Positions 16,986 through 24,656 of a stretch of 64,000 nt of DNA are shown here, piece after piece (position 1 is the first letter of the stretch; every line of letters begins with the position of its first letter). Both the position numbers and the translations under genes were made by a program. The stretch comes from Lysobacter sp036697405. Lineage in GTDB: Bacteria > Pseudomonadota > Gammaproteobacteria > Xanthomonadales > Xanthomonadaceae. A model generated the notes under the pieces. That model ran no database searches, was not told the origin of the DNA, and was given only the letters and a program-made list of their open reading frames with translations. The DNA is taken from the NCBI RefSeq assembly GCF_036697405.1, contig NZ_JBAHWA010000013.1, forward strand, positions 30,674 through 94,673, given 5' to 3'.

Positions 16986-18149
16986 ATGATCATGATCCCG
17001 CGCTCCGCGGCCCTGGCCCTCGCGCTGGCCCTCGCCCTCACCGCTTGCGGTGGCGGCAACGAAGAAGCCGGCGGCGCACCGCCGCCGCCGGAACTGGGCG
17101 TGATCAAGGCGCAGCCGGCGAACGTGCCGCTGCAGAAGGATCTGGTCGGCCGCCTGGCCGCCTACCGCAGCGCCGACGTGCGCGCCCGCGTGCCGGGCGT
17201 GCTGCAGCGCCGCGTGTACGCCGAAGGCAGCGACGTGAGCGAAGGCCAGGTCCTGTTCCAGATCGATCCCGCGCAGATGCAGGCCGAAGTCGGCCAGGCC
17301 CAGGCCTCGCTGGCCTCGGCCGAGGCCAACTACGCCAACGCCCGCGCCGCCGCCGATCGCGCGCGCCGCCTGGCCCCGGAGAAGTTCATCTCGCGCTCGG
17401 ACCTCGACAACGCGCTGGCCGCCGAACGCAGCGGTTCGGCCGCGGTGAAGCAGGCCGAGGCCGCGCTGGCCAACGCCCGCATCAACCTGGGTTACGCCAC
17501 CGTGCGCTCGCCGATCAGCGGTCGCGCCGGCAAGCAGCAGGTCACCGAGGGCGCGCTGGTCGGGCAGGGCACCGCGACCCTGCTGACCACGGTCGATCAG
17601 ATCGACCAGCTGTACGTGAACTTCTCGCTCAGCGTGTCCGAGCTGGAACAGATCCGCCGCGCCCAGGGCGCCAGCAGCCAGGGCGAGACCCAGGTCCAGG
17701 TGATCCTGCCCGACGGCACCGTCTACCAGCGTCCGGGCGTGATGGATTTTTCCGGCGACGTGGTCGATCCGGCCACCGGCGCGATCGCCCTGCGCGCGCG
17801 CATCCCCAACCCGGACAAGACCTTGCTGCCCGGCACCTACGTGACCCTGAAGGCGACGCTGGGCAACCAGCCCAACGCCTTCCTGGTGCCGCAGGCGGCC
17901 TTGCAGCGCGATGCCGGCGGTTCCTACGTGCTGGTGGTCGGCGGCGACGGCAAGGTCGCGCGCAAGGGCGTGACCGCCGACCGCAGCCAAGGCGGCAACT
18001 GGGTGATCAGCAGCGGCCTGGCCGCGGGCGATCAGGTCGTGGTCTCCGGCATCCAGCGCGCCGTTCCGGGCGAGGCGGCCAAGGCCACGCCGTGGCAGCC
18101 CGAGGGCGCCAAGGGCAAGCCCGATGCCGCCGCGCCGGCCGCCAAATAA
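16986..18149 (+). CDS. RND efflux periplasmic adaptor lipoprotein (AcrA/MexA family)
   Basis: 387 residues. A signal peptide ends in the lipobox LTAC (Cys about 21), so it is lipid-anchored in the inner membrane. The fold follows the adaptor plan: a biotinyl-lipoyl half (VPGVLQRRVYAEGSDVSEGQ), an alpha-hairpin with coiled-coil character (about 85-150), the second lipoyl half (ATVRSPISGRAG), and beta-barrel and membrane-proximal domains. It bridges the inner-membrane pump and an outer-membrane channel. GGAG lies 8 bp before the ATG. The pump gene follows after 16 bp. Confidence 0.95.
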   Translation: MIMIPRSAALALALALALTACGGGNEEAGGAPPPPELGVIKAQPANVPLQKDLVGRLAAYRSADVRARVPGVLQRRVYAEGSDVSEGQVLFQIDPAQMQAEVGQAQASLASAEANYANARAAADRARRLAPEKFISRSDLDNALAAERSGSAAVKQAEAALANARINLGYATVRSPISGRAGKQQVTEGALVGQGTATLLTTVDQIDQLYVNFSLSVSELEQIRRAQGASSQGETQVQVILPDGTVYQRPGVMDFSGDVVDPATGAIALRARIPNPDKTLLPGTYVTLKATLGNQPNAFLVPQAALQRDAGGSYVLVVGGDGKVARKGVTADRSQGGNWVISSGLAAGDQVVVSGIQRAVPGEAAKATPWQPEGAKGKPDAAAPAAK

Positions 18150-18165
18150 GGACTGAGCGAACGCC

Positions 18166-21100
18166 ATGTCCAGATTCTTCATCAATCACCCGGTCTTCGC
18201 CTGGGTCATCGCGATCCTGATCACGCTGGGCGGCGTGCTCGCGATCTTCAATCTCGGCGTCGAGTCCTATCCCAACATCGCGCCGCCGCAGGTGGGAATC
18301 TCGGCCAGCTACCCCGGCGCCAGCGCCGAGACCGCGGAAGGCGCGGTCACCCAGGTGATCGAGCAGCAGCTGACCGGCATCGACAACCTCGACTACTTCA
18401 GCTCTTCGTCCAGCGCCTCGGGCGGCTCCTCGATCACCCTGACCTTCGCGCCGGGCACCGATCCCGACATCGCCCAGGTCCAGGTCCAGAACAAGGTCGC
18501 CCTGGCGACGCCGCGACTGCCGGAGGAAGTGACCCGGCAGGGCGTGGTGGTGGCCAAGTCGAACTCGAACTTCCTGATGGTGGTCGCGCTGCGCTCGGAG
18601 AACCCGGGCGTGGACACCAACGCGCTCAGCGACATGATCGGTTCGCGCGTGCTCGACCAGATCGCGCGCGTGCCCGGCGTCGGCAGCACCCAGCAGTTCG
18701 GCAGCGAATACGCCATGAACATCTGGCTCAACCCCGAACAGCTGCAGGGTTACGGCCTCTCGGCCACCCAGGTGCTGAACGCGGTGCGCGGCCAGAACGT
18801 GCAGTTCGCCGCCGGTTCGATCGGCGCCGAACCCTCGCCGCAGGAGCAGGCCTACACCGCCACGGTGTCGGCCGAGGGCCGCTTCAGCACGCCCGAGGAG
18901 TTCGGCAACATCATCCTGCGCGCCAACGCCGACGGCACCACGGTGCGCCTGAAGGACGTGGCCCGGATCAAGGTCGGTTCGCAGTCCTACGGCTTCGAGG
19001 CGCGCTGGAACGGCGCCCCGACCGGCGCGTTCGCGGTGCTGCTCAGCCCCGGCGCCAACGCCCTGGGCGTGGCCGAGGCGGTGCGCAAGCGCATGGACGA
19101 GCTGCAGACGAGCTTCCCGCAGGGCGTGAAGTGGTTCTCGCCCTACGACACCTCGACCTTCGTGCGGATCTCGGTGGAGGAGGTCGTCAAGACCCTGCTC
19201 GAGGCGATCGCGCTGGTGTTCCTGGTGATGCTGATCTTCCTGCAGAACTTCCGCGCCACCCTGATCCCGACCCTGGTCATCCCGATCGCCCTGATGGGCA
19301 CCTTCCTGGGCATGTACCTGCTCGGGTTCACCATCAACCAGCTGAGCTTGTTCGGCATGGTGCTGGCGATCGGCATCGTGGTCGACGACGCGATCGTGGT
19401 GATCGAGAACGTCGAACGCATCATGACCGAGGAAGGCCTCAACGCGCGCCAGGCCACGATCAAGGCGATGAGCCAGATCAGCGGCGCGGTGGTCGCCATC
19501 ACCGTGGTGCTGGCGGCGGTGTTCATCCCCAGCGCCTTCCAGGGCGGCTCGGCGGGCGAGATCTACAAGCAGTTCGCGATCACCATCGCCATGGCGATGG
19601 GCTTCTCGGCGTTCCTGGCCCTGGGCTTCACCCCGGCGCTGTGCGCGAGCATGCTCAAGCCGACCGAGCACCATAAGTCGAACTTCGTCTTCCGCGGCTT
19701 CAACACGGTCTACAACAAGGTCGCCGGCACCTACGTCGGCCACATCGGCAGCGCGGTCAAGCATGCGCCGCGCTGGATGGCGGTGTTCGTGGCGCTGGCG
19801 GTGCTGTGCGGCTTCTTGTTCACCAGGCTGCCGGGCAGCTTCCTGCCGGAAGAAGACCAGGGCTACGCGCTGGCGCTGGTGCAGTTGCCGCCGGGCGCGA
19901 CCATGCGCCGCACCCAGGCCGTGTTCGACGACATGCGCAAGGCCCTGGAGAAGCAGGAAGGCTACGACGGCATGATGGAAGTGGCCGGCTTCAGCTTCGT
20001 CGGCCAGGGCGAGAACATGGGCATGGCCTTCATCCGCCTGAAGCCCTGGGACGAGCGCAAGGTCGACGCGAGCACCTTCATCCAGACCACCTACGGCACC
20101 CTGAGCGGGATCCGAGACGCGCAGATCTTCGTGATCAACCTGCCGACCGTGAGCGGCCTGGGTTCGTTCGGCGGTTTCGACATGTACCTGCAGGATCGCG
20201 GCGGCAAGGGCCGTGAGGCGCTGACCGAGGCCCGCAACATCCTGCTCGGCAAGGCCGGCGAGAACAAGGCGCTGGTCGGCGTGCGTCCGAACACGCAGGA
20301 AGATTCGCCGCAGCTCAAGCTCGACGTCGACCGCGTGCAGGCGCAGGCGATGGGCCTGTCGGTGACCGACATCTACAGTTCGATCCAGCTGATGCTGGCG
20401 CCGGTGTACGTCAACGACTTCGTCGACAACGGCCGCATCAAGCGCGTGACCATGCAGGCCGATGCGCAGTACCGCACCGGCCCGGAGTCGCTGAGCCGGT
20501 TCTACACGCCCAATCCGTCGGCCGTCGTCAACGTCGACGGCAGCAGCGCCGACTCGACCACCAACGCGATGATCCCGCTGACCAACGTGGTCCACAGCAA
20601 GTGGATCATGGCCTCGCCGTCGCTGACCCGCTACAACGGCTATTCGGCGGTCGAAATCGTCGGTTCGCAGGCGCCGGGGCACAGCTCGGGCGAAGCCATG
20701 AACGCGATGCAGGCGATCGTCGACAACGATCTGCCGGAGGGCTTCGGTTACGACTGGACCGGCCAGTCCTACCAGGAAATCCTGTCGGGCAACCAGACGC
20801 CGATGCTGATGGCGCTGTCGATCCTGGTGGTGTTCCTGTGCTTGGCCGCGCTGTACGAAAGCTGGTCGGTGCCGGTGGCGGTGCTGCTGGTGGTGCCGCT
20901 GGGCGTGCTCGGCGCGGTGGTGTTCTCGCTGCTGCGCGGCCTGCCCAACGACATCTACTTCAAGATCGGCCTGATCACGGTGATCGGCCTGGCGGCGAAG
21001 AACGCGATCCTGATCGTGGAGTTCGCGATCGAGCAGCGACAGGCCGGCAAGACCCTGCGCGAGGCGACGATCGAAGCCTGCAAGCTGCGTTTCCGCCCGA

Positions 21101-21354
21101 TCCTGATGACCTCCTTCGCCTTCATCATGGGCGTGGTCCCGATGGCCATTTCGTCCGGCGCCGGCGCCAACTCGCGTCACGCGATCGGTACCGGTGTGAT
21201 CGGCGGCATGATCTTCGCGACCTTCCTGGGCGTGTTGCTGATTCCGGTGTTCTACGTGGTGGTGCGGCGCATCCTCGGCGACAAGCTCGACGAGGCGCCG
21301 AAGATCGTCCGCCACGACGATGAGCCGCCGATGCCGCGTCAGCCTGCGGTTTGA
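18166..21354 (+). CDS. RND multidrug efflux pump, HAE1 family (AcrB/MexB type)
   Basis: 1062 residues, the usual length. Twelve helices in two repeats around large periplasmic loops. The proton-relay Asp pair is present in GIVVDDAIVVIEN (residues 407-408) and a matching Lys in the second half (GLAAKNAILIVEFA). The signature start FFINHPVFAWVIAI and PGTDPDIAQVQVQNK are typical of hydrophobe/amphiphile pumps for drugs, detergents and dyes. It forms a two-gene operon with the adaptor. No outer-membrane TolC-like gene or regulator adjoins, so the channel is supplied elsewhere. Confidence 0.96.
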   Translation: MSRFFINHPVFAWVIAILITLGGVLAIFNLGVESYPNIAPPQVGISASYPGASAETAEGAVTQVIEQQLTGIDNLDYFSSSSSASGGSSITLTFAPGTDPDIAQVQVQNKVALATPRLPEEVTRQGVVVAKSNSNFLMVVALRSENPGVDTNALSDMIGSRVLDQIARVPGVGSTQQFGSEYAMNIWLNPEQLQGYGLSATQVLNAVRGQNVQFAAGSIGAEPSPQEQAYTATVSAEGRFSTPEEFGNIILRANADGTTVRLKDVARIKVGSQSYGFEARWNGAPTGAFAVLLSPGANALGVAEAVRKRMDELQTSFPQGVKWFSPYDTSTFVRISVEEVVKTLLEAIALVFLVMLIFLQNFRATLIPTLVIPIALMGTFLGMYLLGFTINQLSLFGMVLAIGIVVDDAIVVIENVERIMTEEGLNARQATIKAMSQISGAVVAITVVLAAVFIPSAFQGGSAGEIYKQFAITIAMAMGFSAFLALGFTPALCASMLKPTEHHKSNFVFRGFNTVYNKVAGTYVGHIGSAVKHAPRWMAVFVALAVLCGFLFTRLPGSFLPEEDQGYALALVQLPPGATMRRTQAVFDDMRKALEKQEGYDGMMEVAGFSFVGQGENMGMAFIRLKPWDERKVDASTFIQTTYGTLSGIRDAQIFVINLPTVSGLGSFGGFDMYLQDRGGKGREALTEARNILLGKAGENKALVGVRPNTQEDSPQLKLDVDRVQAQAMGLSVTDIYSSIQLMLAPVYVNDFVDNGRIKRVTMQADAQYRTGPESLSRFYTPNPSAVVNVDGSSADSTTNAMIPLTNVVHSKWIMASPSLTRYNGYSAVEIVGSQAPGHSSGEAMNAMQAIVDNDLPEGFGYDWTGQSYQEILSGNQTPMLMALSILVVFLCLAALYESWSVPVAVLLVVPLGVLGAVVFSLLRGLPNDIYFKIGLITVIGLAAKNAILIVEFAIEQRQAGKTLREATIEACKLRFRPILMTSFAFIMGVVPMAISSGAGANSRHAIGTGVIGGMIFATFLGVLLIPVFYVVVRRILGDKLDEAPKIVRHDDEPPMPRQPAV

Positions 21355-21375
21355 GGCCAGCGCCGATGCACGAAG

Positions 21376-21399
21376 AGCCCGCCGCAAGGCGGGCTTTTT
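21376..21399 (+). terminator. Rho-independent terminator after the RND operon
   Basis: Stem AGCCCGCC/GGCGGGCT with a GCAA loop and a T run, 21 bp past the pump stop. Confidence 0.9.
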
Positions 21400-21446
21400 C
21401 TTTGCGGCGGGCAAGGCCTGGGGAGGTTCCGAATGGGACCGGCCTT

Positions 21447-21475
21447 CTGTGGGAGCGGCGTGAGCCGCGATCGCG
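21447..21475 (+). repeat. REP-like extragenic palindrome
   Basis: Contains GGGAGCGGCGTGAGCCGCGA followed by TCGCG; the GCGGC/GCCGC arms form a short hairpin after a GGAG-like tetranucleotide, as in RAYT-associated REPs. Further copies lie at 21595, 53293, 63692, 63760 and 63828. Confidence 0.7.
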
Positions 21476-21594
21476 AATTCCGGCTGCTGCCTTAGCTGGG
21501 CCCTTGTTGAGATCCGCTGACGTCGGGTTTTTGCTTCGGATCAAGGGCTTCCGCCTGCTGCGCGAGCGGATCACTTTCTCTAGCCCCACGCTCC

Positions 21595-21623
21595 CTGTAG
21601 GAGCGGCGCAAGCCGCGACCGCG
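21595..21623 (+). repeat. REP-like extragenic palindrome, GTAG variant
   Basis: Reads GTAGGAGCGGCGCAAGCCGC followed by GACCGCG. Loop and flanks differ from the 21447 copy, and it is the same variant as at 63692. Confidence 0.65.
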
Positions 21624-21804
21624 AGCTCCGGCCGCGGTGTTGGCTGGTCATCTGCTCCTGCTTTTGGCTCCCTCCTTTATCAAAGGGTGAAGCCGTGCGT
21701 TTACGAACCGCAGGTTCGTGCGCGGCTGAACGCCCGCGGGCTATGCCTGTGGCCTGGGTGGGGTGGGGAGGATTTGTTGTTGCACTTGCTGTGCGTGGTT
21801 GGCA

Positions 21805-21879
21805 CGAAGGTCAACGGCTTCCGCCCGCTGCGCGTGCGGGTCACTTTCTCTTGCTAGCCCAAGAGAAAGTAACCAAAGA
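21805..21879. repeat. 75-bp dispersed repeat with an 11-bp hairpin
   Basis: Identical over 75 bp to the end of the window (63926-64000). It contains ACTTTCTCTTG (21843-21853) and its exact complement CAAGAGAAAGT (21860-21870) around a 6-nt CTAGCC loop. Shorter forms lacking the second arm lie near 21569 and 63669. Confidence 0.8.
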
Positions 21880-21931
21880 GAAGGGCTAGCGGGACCAAAC
21901 CTCCCCTGCGGGTTCGGTGCTGGCGCCGGGA

Positions 21932-21965
21932 TTTTTCGAATGGACATCCCTGTCCATTCGAAAAA
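21932..21965. repeat. Perfect 15-bp inverted repeat with a 4-nt loop
   Basis: Arms TTTTTCGAATGGACA and TGTCCATTCGAAAAA flank TCCC. It is not next to a gene end, so it is more likely part of the dispersed element than a dedicated terminator. Confidence 0.75.
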
Positions 21966-22109
21966 CGGCGCGCGTCCTGCGCGCCGCCCTTCGGGTCTAC
22001 GGTTGCTCGTGTGAGTGCGGGGCTATGGATTCCAATGCCGGGGCAACGGCAGCGGCAGCGGTAGCGGTAGCTGCTGCTACAACGGTTGGTCGCTCTGCTC
22101 TCGTAGGAG

Positions 22110-22183
22110 GTGGTGAGCCGCAGGCGAACCGCATCGTCGCGGAATGCCGAGGTATCGCGACGATGCGATTGTCATCGCATCCT
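22110..22183. repeat. 74-bp palindromic repeat unit, copy 1
   Basis: Shares about 85-90% identity with 22291-22364. Inside it CGCATCGTCGCG (22130-22141) and CGCGACGATGCG (22156-22167) are exact complements, giving a hairpin of 12 bp. Confidence 0.7.
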
Positions 22184-22290
22184 ACGGTGGTGCGGATTTG
22201 CTTTTGCCCGTCATCCCGGCGAAGGCGGGGATCCAGTGCCTTCAGCGTGGAGGCGCGTGTTGAGGGGAATGGCGGCTGGCGAGGTCGGTG

Positions 22291-22364
22291 GTGGTGAGCC
22301 GTAGGCGAACCGCATCGTCGTGGAATGTCGAAGTCTCGCGACGATGCGGTTATCGCCGCATCCT
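22291..22364. repeat. 74-bp palindromic repeat unit, copy 2
   Basis: Second copy, 181 bp after the first. One of the twelve hairpin base pairs is changed (CGTCGTG for CGTCGCG). The DNA between copies includes a CGTCATCCCGGCGAAGGCGG-type dispersed palindrome (about 22209-22232). No gene is visible between 21400 and 22457. Confidence 0.65.
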
Positions 22365-22454
22365 GCGTGCGCCGTCGCTTCCGCTCGATCCGAATGCCGC
22401 GCGCAGGCCGCTGCTGCGGACCGAGCGCGCGATGGCGTCGCCGCCGCAGCCAAC

Positions 22455-22485
22455 AAAAAACCCGGTAGCTGGCGCTACCGGGTTT
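22455..22485 (-). terminator. Rho-independent terminator after the phasin gene
   Basis: Stem AAACCCGGTAGC/GCTACCGGGTTT with a 4-nt loop and, on the minus strand, a T run. It lies 41 bp beyond the phasin stop. Confidence 0.9.
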
Positions 22486-22525
22486 CGTGTCCGTCGGGGT
22501 ACGACGGGGAGAGAGACGTTGCGGC

Positions 22526-22927
22526 TTACTTGGCGGCGACCTTGGTCGCGGCCTTGGCGGCCTTCTCGACGTTGGCCTGGGTGGTCTTGGCGGCCGACTC
22601 GATCTGCGACTTGGCCAGCTCGCCGATGGCTTCGTTGGCCTTCAGGGTGCGGCCGAAGACTTCCTGGCCGGTGCTGACGGCGCGCTCGACGTTCTCGCGA
22701 GCGACCTGCACGCCCTTCGGCCACAGGGTCTTGAGGGAGTCGAGGTCGCGGGCTTCGGCGGCTTCGCCGAAGAAAGCGAAGGTGGCGTTGACGCGGTCTT
22801 CGATCGCGGCCAGCTGCAGGCCGAACACGGCCTCGGCGTTGTCGAGGGTCAGACGGTTGACCTGAGCGGCCGTGTCAGCGAACTGACGCGTCGCGGCGGC
22901 GAACTGCTCGTTGAACTGCTGGTACAT
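22526..22927 (-). CDS. Phasin-family granule-associated protein
   Basis: 133 residues from the ATG at 22927 (AGGAG upstream). It begins YQQFNEQFAAATRQFADTAAQ and continues as one long amphipathic helix with the phasin-2 pattern (NAEAVFGLQLAAIEDRVNATF), ending in an Ala/Lys-rich KAAKAATKVAAK tail. Phasins coat polyhydroxyalkanoate granules, though family members also bind membranes or act as stress proteins. No PHA synthase is in the window, so the granule role is unproven here. It is probably monocistronic with a strong terminator. Confidence 0.88.
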   Translation of the reverse strand: MYQQFNEQFAAATRQFADTAAQVNRLTLDNAEAVFGLQLAAIEDRVNATFAFFGEAAEARDLDSLKTLWPKGVQVARENVERAVSTGQEVFGRTLKANEAIGELAKSQIESAAKTTQANVEKAAKAATKVAAK

Positions 22928-23159
22928 GGCGTGCTCCTGGGTGGGATGGTCCGGGCCGGGGGAATGCCCGGATTGTGCGGTGCAGCATAATCCGCCTTTT
23001 GTTGCATTGCAACATCGAGCCGACAAGCGGTTGTCGGCCGTTCATGCGGCCTTTGAAATCAATTGGTTACAGCGCAGGCGGCGGCCTGCGCGGCCCAGGA
23101 TCGGACCCGGCGATGACCGCGCGATGACGCGGCCGTGGCAGGCGAGGGCCCGGGCGGGC

Positions 23160-23513
23160 TCAGCCGCGGTAGCGGCAGCCCGAGGTGCAGGTCTCGTGGA
23201 CCACGATCTCGCTCAGCAGCGGCAGGGCCGGCTTCAGGCGTTCCCAGATCCAGATCGCCAGCCGTTCGCTGGTCGGATTCTCCAGCCCCGGGATGTCGTT
23301 GAGGTAGTGGTGGTCGAGCTGGTCGTAGAGCGGCTGGAAGGCCTTCTTGACGTCGCCGAAGTCCATCACCCAGCCGCTGTGCTCGCCCGGCTCGCCGTCC
23401 AGATGGACCTCGACCCGGAACGAATGGCCGTGCAAGCGCGCGCATTTATGGCCTTCCGGCACGTTCGGCAGCCGGTGCGCGGCTTCCAGGGTGAAGACTT
23501 TGAAGATGTTCAT
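23160..23513 (-). CDS. queD: 6-carboxytetrahydropterin synthase QueD
   Basis: 117 residues. Zinc ligands are the His in LEAAHRL and the two in LHGHS; the catalytic Cys is in HKCARLHGH. It converts 7,8-dihydroneopterin triphosphate to 6-carboxytetrahydropterin, the second step of queuosine/7-deazaguanine synthesis. The ATG at 23513 begins MNIFKVFTLEAAH as in family members; an upstream in-frame start is not supported. The other que genes are not present here. Confidence 0.93.
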   Translation of the reverse strand: MNIFKVFTLEAAHRLPNVPEGHKCARLHGHSFRVEVHLDGEPGEHSGWVMDFGDVKKAFQPLYDQLDHHYLNDIPGLENPTSERLAIWIWERLKPALPLLSEIVVHETCTSGCRYRG

Positions 23514-23591
23514 GGCGACATTGTGCCGCAAGCCCAACGCGGCTGCCGCGTTGCCGGTCGCTCCTGCGTTCCCTGCGCGCGATCGGCGCCG

Positions 23592-24299
23592 TCAGCCCAT
23601 CAACCAGACGTAGCCGACGCCGCGCGCGGCATTCAGCGGCAGCGCTTCGCGGGTGGTGTTGAGCACCTTGCGCCGCAGCCGGTGGATCAGCATTTCCAGG
23701 CGGTGCGGATCGAAGTCGTGGATGTCGCGTGCGAGCCTGGAAATAATGGCGTCGCGGGCCACGGCCTCGCCCGGCGAAGACGATAGCAGGCCGACGAGCA
23801 CGCGCTCGGCGTGGCTCAGCCGCACGCGGTTCCCGGTCGGCGACGCCAAATGCCAGCTGTCCTTCTCCAGGCGCCAGCCGGTCGCCGGCGTGGCCGGCGC
23901 CGCGGCCCCGGCCCGCGGCCCTAGCCGGCGCAACACGCTGCGCACGGTGGCTACCAGCAAGTCCATGTCGAAGGGCTTGAGCACGTAGGCGTCCGCGCCC
24001 TCGTCCAGGCCGCGAATGCGATCGCTGTTGCTACGCCTGCGGCCGGTCAACATGACGATGCCGGCATTGGTCAGCGAACGCAGATGCCTGGCCGTGGTGA
24101 GGCCGTCCTCGCCAGGCAACCCGATATCCAATACGAACAACGAGTAGTCGCGCTTGAGCATGCGGCGGTAGGCCTCGGCGGCATCGCCGGCCCCCTCCAC
24201 GCTGAAGCCGGCATCCGCCAGCCCCGGCACCAGGATCTCGTCGCGCATTTCCGGGTCGTCCTCGACCACGAGGATCCATGGCTCGGCGCCATCCGTCAT
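23592..24299 (-). CDS. OmpR/PhoB-type response regulator
   Basis: 235 residues. The receiver domain (about 8-120) has the acidic pocket VEDD, phosphorylation Asp in LFVLDIGLPGEDG, Thr in VMLTGRR and Lys in VLKPFD. The C-terminal winged helix (about 140-235) ends in LRRKVLNTTREALPLNAARGVGY-type sequence, standard for OmpR-family DNA binding. ATG at 24299 follows GGGGGAG. It has no adjacent kinase. It is divergent from the surface-protein operon starting 357 bp away and is the obvious candidate regulator. An open frame continuing through that operon on this strand is a composition artefact. Confidence 0.9.
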   Translation of the reverse strand: MTDGAEPWILVVEDDPEMRDEILVPGLADAGFSVEGAGDAAEAYRRMLKRDYSLFVLDIGLPGEDGLTTARHLRSLTNAGIVMLTGRRRSNSDRIRGLDEGADAYVLKPFDMDLLVATVRSVLRRLGPRAGAAAPATPATGWRLEKDSWHLASPTGNRVRLSHAERVLVGLLSSSPGEAVARDAIISRLARDIHDFDPHRLEMLIHRLRRKVLNTTREALPLNAARGVGYVWLMG

Positions 24300-24656
24300 A
24301 ACACTCCCCCTGTGCATACGGTCATGACCATCGGGCTGGTCGCCGGCCGCCGAACGCGTGATCCCCATGCGTCGCGCGCGCCTTGCCCGTTTTTCACTTG
24401 CCTGGATCAGGTCAGAGGCCGTGTGCCTGGCTTGCAGATATATCAGAAATGTTGATTTTTGGTGAGTTTTTGCAAGTAAAGGTGCGTGTAGTCGCGCGGA
24501 CCGCTTTTTACAGTGCGAGCCAGGGGGAGGGCCGCTGCGAAGGCGGGCCTGCAATATGTCCGGGGGCTTGCATCCATCGCCTTTCCCTGCGCGCGCGTGC
24601 GACCAGCCGCCGCCGACGGGCCGCAGTAGCGGCAGCCAAGCCAGGGAAGTGGTGGA
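24300..24656. promoter_or_regulatory. Divergent promoter region with an AT-rich island
   Basis: 357 bp between two divergent starts. Positions about 24420-24490 are unusually AT-rich (GATATATCAGAAATG, TTGATTTTTGG), against a 65-70% GC background. This is where a promoter or a response-regulator site would be expected. No clear -10/-35 pair or repeated half-site could be defined. Confidence 0.45.

Noticed and set aside
18007..21414. Long minus-strand open frame opposite the RND pump
   Set aside because: The pump on the plus strand is unmistakable; the antisense frame is His/Arg/Asp-rich without homology.
21400..22457. Short open frames in the repeat block after the RND operon
   Set aside because: They cross dispersed palindromes, have no ribosome-binding sites or domains, and are equally open on both strands.
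24450..24480. TTGATT ... AGTAAA as a promoter of the giant gene
   Set aside because: Spacing is near 17 bp but the -10 half is a poor match; kept only as an AT-rich region.
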